In this document: one piece after another, positions 34,837 through 44,381 of the stretch
How positions within the stretch are numbered: position 1 is the stretch's first letter
How the letters are laid out: every line of letters begins with the position of its first letter
Assembly (NCBI RefSeq): GCF_000819565.1
Contig: NZ_CP004396.1
Location: 58,965-122,964, forward strand
Length of the DNA stretch: 64,000 nt
Source of the DNA: Celeribacter indicus
GTDB lineage: Bacteria > Pseudomonadota > Alphaproteobacteria > Rhodobacterales > Rhodobacteraceae
Direction: 5' to 3'
The notes under the pieces: generated by a model
The model's database searches: none
The model's input: the letters and a program-made list of their open reading frames with translations, nothing else
Told to the model about the DNA's origin: nothing
Translations under genes and position numbers: made by a program

Positions 34837-35745
34837 TTAACTTCTTGCAGTGTTCTGGCTGGTCTCACGGAATTCTTTCGGCGCAAGCCCTGTATGGGCC
34901 TTGAAGGCCCTTGAAAAATAGGCGTGATCCTGAAACCCAAGCTCGTATGCCAGTTCCGAAACAGGCTTTTGCGTATAGATCAACAGGCGCTTGGCCTCGC
35001 GAATGACCCTTTCCAAGATCAGTTGCTTGACGCTTCGTGCCTTGTACGCTTTGCAGACCCGGTTGAGCTTGACTGTCGAAACCCCCAGCATCTCGGCATA
35101 GGCGTCCACGCGATGTTCGGTGCGAAAGCGGCGTTCGATTTCTACAAGCAGTTTGTTGAAGATTACCGGGTTCGGGGCGAGGCCAGGGGATGTCAGCGAC
35201 CGTTCAAGGGCGCGGCGCATTGCGGCGATCAGGACGATGGTCGTGGCCGCGTGCATCAGTTCGTATTTCAAGCAGGCATTTCCCTGTTGTTCCCGATAGG
35301 CCAGTTTCATCAGGTTCCAGACGGTTGCCCAGTCGATCGACCCCGATGCAAGGAACGTCACATGCCCGCCGCCAAGGGCATCAAAGGGTCGTGTCTCTCT
35401 ACCTTCGGCCATGAATCTGGCAACAATATTTTCGGAACAGGTCACTACGTACCCGCTTGGGTTCCGGTCGACCTCGAACGAATGGACGACCCCCGGCGGC
35501 GTAAAGATCAGTGCATGTTCAAGCTCTTGATAGCACGCTTCGTCCTGGGTGGATTTCTTCAAACCCCTCTCGACAAGGATGAACTGATATAGATCGCGGT
35601 GAACATGCGGCCGAATGACGAAATCATGGGCCGCACTGCGATGCGCGATGTCCTCGATATGCAGAAAGCCGGCACCCACGTTGCCGTGTTGATTTCCGTA
35701 TAAATCAAACTCGGGGAACGAAGGTCGCTGGTCTTCTGTCGTCAT
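34837..35745 (-). CDS. AraC-family regulator (PobR-like architecture)
   Basis: ATG 35745 lies 5 bp after the dctM stop and is preferred to the long extension into dctM. The 302-residue protein has an N-terminal cupin-type effector domain (about 25-160, HVHRDLYQFILVERG and GVVHSFEVD) and two C-terminal helix-turn-helix motifs (VDAYAEMLGVSTVKLNRVC and VSELAYELGFQDHAYFSRAF). This arrangement matches regulators such as PobR that respond to aromatic acids. It ends the dehydrogenase/TRAP operon and precedes the P450 genes, so it may link them. Confidence 0.88.
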   Translation of the reverse strand: MTTEDQRPSFPEFDLYGNQHGNVGAGFLHIEDIAHRSAAHDFVIRPHVHRDLYQFILVERGLKKSTQDEACYQELEHALIFTPPGVVHSFEVDRNPSGYVVTCSENIVARFMAEGRETRPFDALGGGHVTFLASGSIDWATVWNLMKLAYREQQGNACLKYELMHAATTIVLIAAMRRALERSLTSPGLAPNPVIFNKLLVEIERRFRTEHRVDAYAEMLGVSTVKLNRVCKAYKARSVKQLILERVIREAKRLLIYTQKPVSELAYELGFQDHAYFSRAFKAHTGLAPKEFRETSQNTARS

Positions 35746-35750
35746 GCGGA

Positions 35751-37061
35751 TCACCTGTACATTGTCGAGGGCAACAATAGTGTAATCTGGGGAAAGATCA
35801 GCAACAGCGTCAGCGACACCAGCATGGCCAGCAGGAAGGGCGCCACCCCAACAAAGATCCGCGCCGACGGCACGTTGGGCAACAGCGCTTTCACCAGGAA
35901 TACATTGATGCCGACAGGCGGTGTGATCAGGCCCATTTCCAGGGTAATCACGACGAGGATACCGAACAGGATTGGGTCGATGCCAAGCGCGGTCACGACC
36001 GGAAAGAAAACCGGCACCATCAGTACGAGCATGGCGAACCCTTCCAGGAAGGTGCCCATGACTGCGAAGGCCGCCATGATCACAACCACGGTCATGGTCG
36101 GCCCCAAGCCCAACCCTAGAATGCTTTCCGATACCCAATGCGTCACCCCGGCCCGCGCCAGGAACGGGTTCAGCACATTTGCGCCGATGATGATGAAATA
36201 GCACATGACCGTGGTTGTGCCCGTGTTGCGCATGATGCCGGCAAATCTCCTCCAGTTCAGCGATCGGCGCAACAGCGCGATGATCAGCGTCCCCGTTGCG
36301 CCGACGGCCGAGGCTTCCATCGGGGTAAAGACCCCGCTGTAGATTCCGCCGATCGTCGCCGCGATGATCAGGATGAAGGGTAGCGCCCCGCGTGTCTGGT
36401 GAACCCGCTCAGAGTACGACAGGCGCTCCCCGGCGGGCCCGAGTTCGGGTTTCAGATGGGTGAGCAACATGATGGTCAGAACAAAAAACGCCGCCAACAA
36501 CAGCCCGGGCAGGAAACCCGCGACGAAAAGCTGGCCGATGGATTGTTCTGTCATGAGGGAATACAGCACCAGCCCCGTAGACGGAGGGATCAGGATACCC
36601 AGCGTCCCCCCGGCGGCAACAGCACCCGAGGACAGGCGGTCATCGTATTTGAAACGTTTCATCTCGGGCAGGGCAACTTGCCCCATGGTGATGGCCGATG
36701 CCACCGAAGACCCGGAAAGCGACGCAAAGCCCGCGCAGCCGATGATGGTGGCCGACGCCAGACCACCCTTGCGATGTCCGGTCCAGGCATGTGCGGCATC
36801 GTACAGGTTTCGGCTTAGGCCACTGATGCCTGCCAGATTTCCCATCAGCACGAAGAAGGGAATGATGATCAGTTCCATTTTTGTCGCCAGCTCGAACGTC
36901 TCGGATGACAACGTGGCCAGGGCGGCCCGTTCATTCTGCAGGATGGTGATGCCCAGCAATCCGATACCGATCATCGCGAACCCGACCGGAACGCGCAGCG
37001 CTAGAAGAAAGAACAGGAGGCCGATCCCCATGAAACCGATAGTGAGAGGGTCAAAAGGCAT
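35751..37061 (-). CDS. dctM: TRAP transporter large permease DctM
   Basis: ATG 37061 follows GGAGAA. The 436-residue protein has about 12 transmembrane helices and DctM landmarks (GVPVG-like start ALRVPVGFAMIGIG, and TPPVGINVFLV near the C terminus). With the DctP and DctQ subunits it forms a sodium-driven high-affinity importer of organic acids, in this context probably an aromatic acid. Confidence 0.92.
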   Translation of the reverse strand: MPFDPLTIGFMGIGLLFFLLALRVPVGFAMIGIGLLGITILQNERAALATLSSETFELATKMELIIIPFFVLMGNLAGISGLSRNLYDAAHAWTGHRKGGLASATIIGCAGFASLSGSSVASAITMGQVALPEMKRFKYDDRLSSGAVAAGGTLGILIPPSTGLVLYSLMTEQSIGQLFVAGFLPGLLLAAFFVLTIMLLTHLKPELGPAGERLSYSERVHQTRGALPFILIIAATIGGIYSGVFTPMEASAVGATGTLIIALLRRSLNWRRFAGIMRNTGTTTVMCYFIIIGANVLNPFLARAGVTHWVSESILGLGLGPTMTVVVIMAAFAVMGTFLEGFAMLVLMVPVFFPVVTALGIDPILFGILVVITLEMGLITPPVGINVFLVKALLPNVPSARIFVGVAPFLLAMLVSLTLLLIFPQITLLLPSTMYR

Positions 37062-37075
37062 AGTATTCTCCAGGT

Positions 37076-37576
37076 TCAGATTCTTTGCCGAAACGGCAAC
37101 ATGGCCAAACGCACCACGCACAGTGCGGCGCTGAAATAGCTTGTGATCGTGATGACCACCCAGATGGGCACATAGGAAATCGACAACAGCGCCGTGCTGT
37201 CTCCGAATTCAAGCGCAGTTCCGGCCATTGTCGTCGCGCGCCAGCCGATAGCGGCCAGCACACAGATCGCCACGATGTCCGATACGGCCAGCATCAGATA
37301 GCGCAGCCAGCGTGGCGCGAATTCATAGACGACATCCACCGATACGTGCTCGTCCTTCCAGGTGCACAACGGAAGGGCCAGGAAGATGACGATACCTACA
37401 CCGATCTGAAGAATATCGAACAGGCCGAAAACCGTGATCCCAAAGAAGTAACGGGTTATGACATTTGCTGCCGACACTAAGACAAGAACAAGGATCAGTG
37501 CGCCTGAAAGCCAGGCGAATAGTTGGCCAAGCCTGTCGATGAACGACAAGACGGACTGCGGAACGGAATTTGGCAT
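37076..37576 (-). CDS. dctQ: TRAP transporter small permease DctQ
   Basis: The 166-residue membrane protein has four helices and the DctQ pattern (ISVDVVYEFAPRW as VSVDVVYEFAPRWLR near residue 85). It precedes dctM by 14 bp and follows dctP by 68 bp. The gap before it contains only C/G runs. Confidence 0.9.
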   Translation of the reverse strand: MPNSVPQSVLSFIDRLGQLFAWLSGALILVLVLVSAANVITRYFFGITVFGLFDILQIGVGIVIFLALPLCTWKDEHVSVDVVYEFAPRWLRYLMLAVSDIVAICVLAAIGWRATTMAGTALEFGDSTALLSISYVPIWVVITITSYFSAALCVVRLAMLPFRQRI

Positions 37577-37644
37577 CTCTTGTTCCTAGCAAAGAAGTAT
37601 ATAAATCCCCTCTCTGGCAAAGGGGGGCGTGGGGTCTGACAGGT

Positions 37645-38646
37645 TTACTTGTTAATCTGCTGGTACACGTCCATCAGGTCGACTTTGCTGCTTGCGCTCA
37701 GGTCAGCGATGATCTTGTCGGCCAACCCGTCCAACCGGGCCGAAAACGCCGCGCGTTCGTCATCGGTCAAAACGTCGAGCGAAGAGCCCTCGGTAGCGAG
37801 GATGTTCGCCTTGGCCTCGTCTCCGGAAGCAACAAAGGCGTCCGCACCCTTCATGCTCAGCTCCCGGCCCGCCACCGCCATGAGCTTTGCACGTTCGTCT
37901 TCCGAAAGAGCAGCATAGCTTTCGCGGTTCATCGTGACAAAGAACATCGTCACGTTCGAGGGCAGGTTGGTGACAACATTGGTCGCCACTTCGTGCAGCC
38001 GGAAGGCGTTGACGCCGTCGATGCCGATCAACGCGCCGTCAACCACCCCGGTTTGCATCGCGTTATAAAGATCGTTCGCTGGCATCGTGACCGCGTTTGC
38101 GCCCCAGGCGCCGACCATCGCGGCGCCAATCGCCGAAGAGGTCCGGATATTCAAACCAGCCAGATCTTCGGGGCTACGTACTGGGCGCGTCATGACAAGC
38201 GCTGCCGGGCTGTTGGGGAACAGCGCCAGAAGCTGGGTGCGTTTGAAGTCCTCGGCAAAGGCATCCATGTTGTCCCAGATGACATCGACCGCCTCTCGCG
38301 GCGTGTCGAACAAGCCGGGCATTTCCAGCATAAGCGAACGCGGCATAGGAACGGCATCACTGCCGGTCAGGCCGATGGTGATGTCGGCGATGCCTTCAAG
38401 CGCGCGGGTGTATTGCTGCGTCGGGCCTGCGCCCAGCTCGCCCGAGGGGTAAATTTTGATCGTGACGGCCCCGTTAGTGGCCTTGGCCAGCTCTTGCGCA
38501 AGTGGCTCGGCCGCGCCTACCTGCAATTCGTGGTTCGGTGGCAGGTAATGCGCCAGCGTCAGTTCTGCGGCAGCAAGCGGCATGCTCAGACCCATGGCGA
38601 ACGCCACGGCAGACGCATAAAGACCAGTTTTCTTGGCAAAGTTCAT
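37645..38646 (-). CDS. dctP: TRAP transporter solute-binding protein DctP
   Basis: ATG 38646 follows GGGAGGAT. The 333-residue exported receptor (signal peptide to PLAAA) has the DctP fold, including the conserved arginine region (RSPEDLAGLNIRTSS near residue 163) that binds the carboxylate of the ligand. It captures the substrate in the periplasm for DctQM. It stands first of the three transporter genes. Confidence 0.92.
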   Translation of the reverse strand: MNFAKKTGLYASAVAFAMGLSMPLAAAELTLAHYLPPNHELQVGAAEPLAQELAKATNGAVTIKIYPSGELGAGPTQQYTRALEGIADITIGLTGSDAVPMPRSLMLEMPGLFDTPREAVDVIWDNMDAFAEDFKRTQLLALFPNSPAALVMTRPVRSPEDLAGLNIRTSSAIGAAMVGAWGANAVTMPANDLYNAMQTGVVDGALIGIDGVNAFRLHEVATNVVTNLPSNVTMFFVTMNRESYAALSEDERAKLMAVAGRELSMKGADAFVASGDEAKANILATEGSSLDVLTDDERAAFSARLDGLADKIIADLSASSKVDLMDVYQQINK

Positions 38647-38743
38647 CGTATCCTCCCTAGGATGTTGGTAAAGGTGTCTCGGGGTTTCAGCACAAAGCGC
38701 TGCCAACCTCGACGCTCCGAGATCATGGATCAAATCGCTCGGT

Positions 38744-39859
38744 TCACATAGCGGATTGCAGCATTTTCAGATAGTCGGCCATGATTGGTTTTCGCGGATT
38801 GGTCAGCGTCAGGTGATCAGCCTCGGCTCTTGTCGCGATCTGGGGCAGGATGTCGGTCGGTACCCCCATCTCGCCCAGCGTCGTTGGCAGACCAAGCGAC
38901 CGGGTGAAATCGGTTATCCAGTCCTCAAGCGCCATCTCGTCTGGCACTGCGGCGGCGGTACGGATCCGTGCCTGCGCGGCCTGTGCCACCTCGGCGTTGA
39001 AGCGCACGATATGCGGCAGCAATACGCCGATCAGGCGACCGTGATGCAGGTGCAGCTCGCCTAGTGGCGTACCCATAGCATGGGCACCGCCCAGCCCTTT
39101 CTGAAGGCACATGCCCCCTTCCAGCGCGGCCATCATCATCTCCCACCGGGCCTGCCGGTTCTGGCCGTCCTGAACTGCAACCGGCAACCATTTGGCCGCG
39201 CGTGCCACGCAATCCAACGCAATCGCCTCGGCCGGGGGATTGACCATGGTGCTCATCGCCGCCTCAACCCCGTGACTGAAGGCGTCGATTCCCGTCGCGG
39301 CAGTCAGCGAGGCGGGCAAGGTCAGTGTCAGTTCCGGGTCGCAAATGATCGTATCGGCCACCATGTTCAAATTGACGGCCACCATCTTGGACCCATCCAA
39401 TAAGGACATCACGCAGGCGCGGCCGATCTCGGCCCCGGTGCCTGCCGCCGTAGGGATGGCAATCTGCGGGGCCACCTTGCCGATCTTCTCGGACCCGCCA
39501 GTCTTAACGTTGTAGTCCGCCAGATTACCGCCATGGCTGGCCAGCAAGGCCACCGCTTTGGACAAATCAATAGGTGACCCGCCGCCAAGGGCGATCAAAC
39601 CGTCACAGCCCTGTTCAGCCCAAAGGTCTAGACAGGCAAGAAGGCTCTGTTCCGTGGGATTCTCGGTCGTACCTTTGTAGACAACCGGCTGGCTCGGCTT
39701 GGCGGCGTCCAGCACCCGGTCCAGGATACCGGCTGCCGCAACCCCTTTGTCGGTCACCAACAGCGGGCGCTTCAGCCCCAGCCGAGCGATTTCCTCCGCC
39801 AGCAACGAAACCGCGCCAAAATCAAACTGAATCCTCGAAATATACTGGATCAGGGCCAT
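38744..39859 (-). CDS. Iron-containing alcohol dehydrogenase
   Basis: The 371-residue protein has the NAD motif GGGSPIDLSK near residue 92 and the metal-binding block D/H in CDPELTL...DAFSHGVEA near 195 and GGAHAMGTPLGELHLHHG near 260. Family members oxidise primary alcohols or reduce maleylacetate. With the aldehyde dehydrogenase it overlaps by 1 nt (39859), so the likely role is oxidation of an (aryl) alcohol to the aldehyde. Confidence 0.88.
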   Translation of the reverse strand: MALIQYISRIQFDFGAVSLLAEEIARLGLKRPLLVTDKGVAAAGILDRVLDAAKPSQPVVYKGTTENPTEQSLLACLDLWAEQGCDGLIALGGGSPIDLSKAVALLASHGGNLADYNVKTGGSEKIGKVAPQIAIPTAAGTGAEIGRACVMSLLDGSKMVAVNLNMVADTIICDPELTLTLPASLTAATGIDAFSHGVEAAMSTMVNPPAEAIALDCVARAAKWLPVAVQDGQNRQARWEMMMAALEGGMCLQKGLGGAHAMGTPLGELHLHHGRLIGVLLPHIVRFNAEVAQAAQARIRTAAAVPDEMALEDWITDFTRSLGLPTTLGEMGVPTDILPQIATRAEADHLTLTNPRKPIMADYLKMLQSAM

Positions 39860-41325
39860 TATGCGCCGACCTCAAGGTAGATGTGCTTGGTCTCCATGAA
39901 ATCGTTCATGGCCTCGACGCCATGCAGACGACCGATGCCGCTGGTGCGGTAGCCGCCGGTTTCAACCTCGGCCATCAGGCGGTTGTGGCAGTTTAGCCAG
40001 ACGGTGCCGAATTTCAGCTTTCGACTTACCCGTATCGAGCGGTTCAGATCGTGGGTGTAGACGCTTGACGCCAGCCCGAACCGCGTTGCGTTTGCCCGCT
40101 TGATCGCGTCCGTCTCGTCCGAAAACCGTTCAAGCGTCACAATCGGGGCAAACAGTTCATCTTGGATGAGCCAGTTCTTTGTATCCTGCACCTCGAAGAT
40201 CGACGGGGTGACGAAAAACCCGTCTTCAAGCGCGCCTTTCGGGGCCTCCCCCTTGAGGACGACGTTGTCGGCATCCTGCGTCGCACGCTCGATCACCGCG
40301 AGCACGCGCTGATGAGATGCTGCGTCGATCAGCGGCCCCAGTACGACGCCGGGTTCCATGGGGTCGCCGATCCGGGCCTGCTCAAAGGCGTTCGCCAGCC
40401 GCGTCTTGACGTCGTCATAGATGCCGTCGTCCACCAGAATACGGCTTACCGCGGTGCACATCTGGCCATTCAGAACAAGCGACGATCGGGTGATTTCGGC
40501 GATGGCACTGTCCAAATCGGCATCAGCAAAGATGATCGCGGGTGCCTTGCCGCCTAGCTCCAGCGACACGTGTTTGATCGAGCGGGCGGCATTGGCCATG
40601 ATGACCGATCCAGTCTGGGACGAGCCGGTGAAGGAAATCACGTCGATCTCGTCATGCGTCGAAAAGATGCTGCCAACTTCGATCCCGTTTTCGTTGACTG
40701 AGTTCACGACCCCGCCGGGCAGGGTTTGTGTTTCGGCAAAACACTGCATGACCATAGCATTAATCAGCGGGGTTTGCGGGGCTGGCTTGATAACGATCGT
40801 GCATCCGGCGGCCAGCGCTGGCGCCACCGACCGGACCAGCAACGTTACAGGCGCGTTCCACGGCACGATCACGGACACGACCCCCGACGGCTCGCGGGTC
40901 ATGAGCGAAAGCTTTCCAGTGCCGCTCTCGAATGTGCGACCGAACAGGTTGCGGGCCACGCCCGCGTAATATCGGGCCTCCCCGATGCTGGCCGCAATCT
41001 CGCCCTGTGCTTGCGGCAGGATCTTGCCGCTTTCACGGCAGAGAAGTTCTGCCATATCGTCTTTGCGCGCCTCCATCCGGTCAGCAAATTCCAGCAGCGC
41101 CGTTGCTCGCTCCCGGGGCGAGCTGGTCCAAGCACTGGTTTCAAACACATCGCGGGCAGCCTCGATTGCGCGGTTCGCAAGCGTGGTTGAGCCACGCGGC
41201 GCGCGTCCTAGCACCTGCCCCGAAGCTGGGCATCGGCTTTCTTCATGGCCGTTGGGGGCATCTCTTACCCATTCGCCACCGATAAAATGATTCCCGTCCG
41301 CATAGATCATCTTGTCGCTTCCCAT
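39859..41325 (-). CDS. NAD(P)-dependent aldehyde dehydrogenase
   Basis: The 488-residue enzyme has the catalytic Glu motif LELGGKAP near residue 255, the Cys nucleophile in VLNGQMCTA near 288, and the cofactor motif FTGSSQTGS near 232. It oxidises an aldehyde to the acid, matching the alcohol dehydrogenase encoded directly after it. ATG 41325 or 41310 may start it. It heads the minus-strand operon and its upstream region holds a strong inverted repeat. Confidence 0.9.
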   Translation of the reverse strand: MGSDKMIYADGNHFIGGEWVRDAPNGHEESRCPASGQVLGRAPRGSTTLANRAIEAARDVFETSAWTSSPRERATALLEFADRMEARKDDMAELLCRESGKILPQAQGEIAASIGEARYYAGVARNLFGRTFESGTGKLSLMTREPSGVVSVIVPWNAPVTLLVRSVAPALAAGCTIVIKPAPQTPLINAMVMQCFAETQTLPGGVVNSVNENGIEVGSIFSTHDEIDVISFTGSSQTGSVIMANAARSIKHVSLELGGKAPAIIFADADLDSAIAEITRSSLVLNGQMCTAVSRILVDDGIYDDVKTRLANAFEQARIGDPMEPGVVLGPLIDAASHQRVLAVIERATQDADNVVLKGEAPKGALEDGFFVTPSIFEVQDTKNWLIQDELFAPIVTLERFSDETDAIKRANATRFGLASSVYTHDLNRSIRVSRKLKFGTVWLNCHNRLMAEVETGGYRTSGIGRLHGVEAMNDFMETKHIYLEVGA

Positions 41326-41388
41326 CCCCTATTTTCCAGCGCTTATGGCGTAATCGCCCCCCTGAAAGAAATTCTTTTTTCTTCATCC

Positions 41389-41412
41389 TACCTAAAGAGA
41401 ATATTTTAGGTA
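41389..41412. promoter_or_regulatory. Operator-like inverted repeat upstream of aldehyde dehydrogenase operon
   Basis: TACCTAAA-N8-TTTAGGTA is a perfect 8-bp repeat with an 8-bp spacer, 64 bp upstream of the dehydrogenase start. IS copy A was inserted only 8 bp beyond it, so the operator survived but its original upstream neighbour is gone. Confidence 0.55.
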
Positions 41413-41483
41413 CGTGATTAGGCTCAGGACCCATTGATCTCAGCGGAAGGGCATGATTCACCGCGCGAAAACTGAGCGGTGAT

Positions 41484-42241
41484 ATGTCTGATCTCTTCTG
41501 GCTGAGCGATGCGCAGATGGCGCGTCTGGAACCCTATTTCCCGAAGTCCCATGGCAAGCCCCGTGTCGACGACCGGCGCGTCTTGAGCGGGATTATCTTC
41601 ATCAATCGCAATGGGTTGCGTTGGCGAGATGCGCCGAAAGACTATGGCCCCCATAAGACGCTCTACAACCGGTGGAAACGCTGGAGCGACAGGGGGATCT
41701 TCGCGAAGATGATGGCGGGGCTGGCTGCCGAGCACGGCGAGAAGAAGACCGTGATGATCGACGCCACATATCTGAAGGCCCACCGAACGGCGTCCAGTCT
41801 GGGCGTCAAAAAGGGGGGCGCGGTCGCCTGATCGGGCGGACTAAAGGCGGCATGAATACGAAACTTCATGCCATCTGCGACAGCCAGGGACGTCCGCTCA
41901 ACCTTTTCGTCACGGCTGGACAGGTCAGCGACTACATCGGTGCGCGAGCGCTTTGTGACAGTCTGCCGGACGTCGACTGGCTACTCGGAGATCGCGGCTA
42001 CGATGCCGACTGGTTCCGGGAAGCTTTGAAGGACAAGGGGATACATGCCTGCATCCCCGGTCGGAAACAGCGAAACACAACCGTCAAATACGACAAGCGC
42101 CGCTACAAACGCCGAAACCGCATCGAGATCATGTTCGGCAGGCTCAAGGACTGGCGGCGCGTTGCCACGCGCTACGACCGATGCCCGAAGGTCTTCCTCT
42201 CTGCCATCGCTCTCGCCGCTATCGTCATCTTCTGGCTATGA
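41484..42241 (+). CDS. IS5-family transposase, two frames joined by -1 frameshift (copy A)
   Basis: Frame 1 (41484-41831) gives the N-terminal DUF4096 part (MSDLFWLSDAQMARLEPYF). Frame 2 from about 41815 gives the DDE part (NLFVTAGQVSDYIGA, LLGDRGYDADWFREAL, RRNRIEIMFGRLKDWRR). They overlap at AAGGGGGGC (41811-41819). Here G GGG GGC in the first frame is a good slippery heptamer for a -1 shift. A fused product of about 250 residues is expected. Confidence 0.88.
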
Positions 42242-42343
42242 GATGCTGTAACGGGGCCTGCGTCACGCACGACCGTTGCCACTTGTCAGATCAGCACCGC
42301 GCTGTCGCCATTCCCGTATTGAACCCAGATGGAGGATGACGGG

Positions 42344-43372
42344 ATGAAGCTATTTATTGGATTGGATGTGTCGTTGGCGAAGACCGCAGTTTGTGTGGTC
42401 AGCGAGCATGGCCAGATCGTCAAAGAGGCGGAGACTGAAAGTGAACCGGAAGCTTTGGCGCATTGGTTGGACGAACTTGACGGCAGTATCGCAGCGATTG
42501 GCCTGGAGGCCGGGCCACTGTCGCAATGGCTGCACAGAGGGCTGACCGAAGCTGGACTGGAAGCGGTGCTCATGGAAACGCGCCAGGTGAAAGGAGCGTT
42601 GAAGGCGATGCCGATCAAGACGGATCGCCGCGATGCAGAAGGGATTGCACGCCTTCTTCATCTCGGCTGGTTCCGCCCGGTTCACTGTAAATCCGTCTCT
42701 GCTCAGGAAACCCGGGCAGTTCTCGGCGCTCGAAAGGCTATCCAGCAGAACATGATCGCTCTGGAAATGTCGGTGCGCGGATTGCTGCGGAACTTTGGCC
42801 TCAAGGTCGGTGCGATCTCCCGCGGCAAGTTCGAGACACGCATTCGGGAATTGGCAGATGGCAATCCGATGCTGGAAGCCGCGACTGAACCGATGCTGCG
42901 GGCCCGAGCGTCCCTACGACAGGAACTGGCCGATCTCGAAAAGTGCGTGCGGCGGTTGGCCTGGGATGATCCGGTTTGCCAACGCCTTATGTCGATGCCA
43001 GGAATCGGTGTCGTCGTAGCACTGACATTTCGTGCTGCGGTCGATGATCCGGCCCGCTTTCGGTCTTCGAAAAGGGTCGGACCCTGGGTTGGTTTGACGC
43101 CTTCACGCAACCAGTCCGGTGAACGGGACGTGTCGGGTGGTATAACCAAAGCTGGCGATGTCAATCTGAGAAGGGCGTTGTGCCAGGCTGCAACTGTCAT
43201 GATGAACCGTGGCCGATCGACTTGGCTGAGAACGTGGGGAGCCCAACTCGTGCAGCGGCGCGGACGCAAAGTTGCGATGGTCGCCCTCGCACGCCGCATC
43301 GCTGTCATACTGCATCGGATTTGGGTCGATGGCACAACCTTCCAATCAGATGCGGCGCCAAACCCTGCCTAA
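42344..43372 (+). CDS. IS110-family transposase (copy A)
   Basis: ATG 42344 has GGAGG 8 nt upstream. The 342-residue recombinase has the N-terminal RuvC-like DEDD domain (LFIGLDVSLAKTAVCVV, IGLEAGPLSQWL, KTDRRDAEGIARLL) and the C-terminal Tnp20 domain (MPGIGVVVALTFRAAV, GLTPSRNQSGERD). Its protein is identical to copy B. Confidence 0.92.
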   Translation: MKLFIGLDVSLAKTAVCVVSEHGQIVKEAETESEPEALAHWLDELDGSIAAIGLEAGPLSQWLHRGLTEAGLEAVLMETRQVKGALKAMPIKTDRRDAEGIARLLHLGWFRPVHCKSVSAQETRAVLGARKAIQQNMIALEMSVRGLLRNFGLKVGAISRGKFETRIRELADGNPMLEAATEPMLRARASLRQELADLEKCVRRLAWDDPVCQRLMSMPGIGVVVALTFRAAVDDPARFRSSKRVGPWVGLTPSRNQSGERDVSGGITKAGDVNLRRALCQAATVMMNRGRSTWLRTWGAQLVQRRGRKVAMVALARRIAVILHRIWVDGTTFQSDAAPNPA

Positions 43373-43690
43373 CAGGATGACACCCCACCCGTTGCCTGCC
43401 TGATCGCAGGCCTTTGAGGTCCCGCAGGGACGTGGTTCCGATGATGCCGTGGTCAGGACTGTCGCTGGTTTTTGCCAAGCACGCCTATGAGATGGGCACA
43501 TCGGAATTACATCGAACCAGCATCATGTTGGCAGCCATCGCGCTGACCACGAACCGAAGCATGTTCCCCAAGGATCTCAGCTATAGGCCGCGAAGGAAGC
43601 CAGGACCGGCACCAAGTATATCAAAGTAACCTCTACGGCGGGTCAATTGTTGTGCGCAAAACCGCTTGACTGGGACGCCCCCGTTACCGA
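43373..43690 (+). other. Long non-coding right end of IS110 copy A, possible bridge RNA region
   Basis: About 318 bp after the transposase stop hold no credible gene. IS110/IS1111 elements encode their guide (bridge or seek) RNA in a non-coding end. With only about 100 bp upstream of the gene and over 300 downstream, the RNA would be here, as in the IS1111 layout. A second identical copy lies at 49423-49740. Confidence 0.4.
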
Positions 43691-43770
43691 AGTCCTGAGC
43701 CTAAGGCTTCCGTAGTTTCTGGTTATCCGATGGTTATAACATTTTCTTCACCCTAGCTAAGCGAGATGAT

Positions 43771-43792
43771 ATTGGATGGCGTGTAATCCAAT
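43771..43792. promoter_or_regulatory. Operator-like inverted repeat upstream of TAXI/gentisate genes
   Basis: ATTGGAT-N8-ATCCAAT is a perfect 7-bp repeat with an 8-bp spacer, about 145 bp before the first open frame of the gentisate segment. The 236-bp region between the IS end (43701) and 43938 has no other gene. Confidence 0.45.
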
Positions 43793-43937
43793 CAGTTAAG
43801 TGCAGCAGTTGAACATGTGGGTGGAAGGAAACCTCGATGATGGCTGCCGACTGGGGATTTGCGTCCATGCTGCCTGTCCAAAGCGTGGAACTACACCGCG
43901 TTCCATAACGATACTGAAGACGCGGTAGGAAAATATC

Positions 43938-44381
43938 ATGAAAATGTTGCAAATGTTGGGGGCTGCTACATTGGCTGTTGGGCTGTCCGCGTCTGCCCAG
44001 GCAGATACCATTGGACTAGCCATCATGCCTCAAGGTACGCTTGGATACTCAACCGGGTCGTCTATCGCCAGCGATTTGAATGAGAAAATGGATGTCGGGG
44101 CAGTTTCGCAGCCGAACTCCGGCGAAACGGCCTTGATACCGTTGGTCAATTCGGGCGAGCTCGACTTTGGTATCGTGAATATCTTCTATCGGCCACGTCT
44201 CGCGCCCAATAGCCATGCCTTTGCGTGTATTCGCAGGGCTTCTCGCGATCATCAATGCTCTGCATTTTCCGTCCTGCCAACAACAGGACAGACCATCACG
44301 TTGGCTTGTTCCGTCGCCATTCTGGTCTGGAGCGCAATCCCGGACAGGGCAAAGGTTTCACTGAAATCCACTAACACCTAG
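43938..44381 (+). pseudogene. TAXI-family TRAP receptor, truncated and chimeric
   Basis: The first 80 residues are a TAXI solute receptor: signal peptide to SAQA, then TIGLAIMPQGTLGYSTGSSI and LNSGELDFGIVN-like LVNSGELDFGIVNIF. After about 44190 the sequence no longer resembles the family, and a normal receptor is about 320 residues. An internal deletion probably joined the 5' end to the end of another, perhaps transporter, gene. AGGAAA precedes ATG 43938. It may once have fed the gentisate pathway. Confidence 0.65.

Larger units (their letters stand above)
41421..43701 (+). mobile_element. Compound IS copy A: IS5-family element with IS110 element in its 3' end
   Basis: The ends are GGCTCAGGAC and its complement GTCCTGAGCC, flanked by TA on both sides. 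The IS5-type genes run 41484-42241. An IS110-type unit occupies about 42245-43690, between the IS5 gene stop and the IS5 right end. Copy B (47471-49751) has the same length and layout in the same direction. Confidence 0.9.

Noticed and set aside
35746..36204. Upstream extension of the AraC open frame into dctM
   Set aside because: The extension overlaps transmembrane-coding dctM sequence; the cupin domain starts after the ATG at 35745.
37570..38751. 393-codon plus-strand open frame
   Set aside because: It covers dctP in antisense and its translation has no domain; dctP has signal peptide, motifs and ribosome site.
43414..43629. 71-codon frame after IS110 copy A (also 49464-49679)
   Set aside because: Lies in the non-coding IS110 end, no ribosome site, basic low-complexity product; more likely an RNA-coding region.
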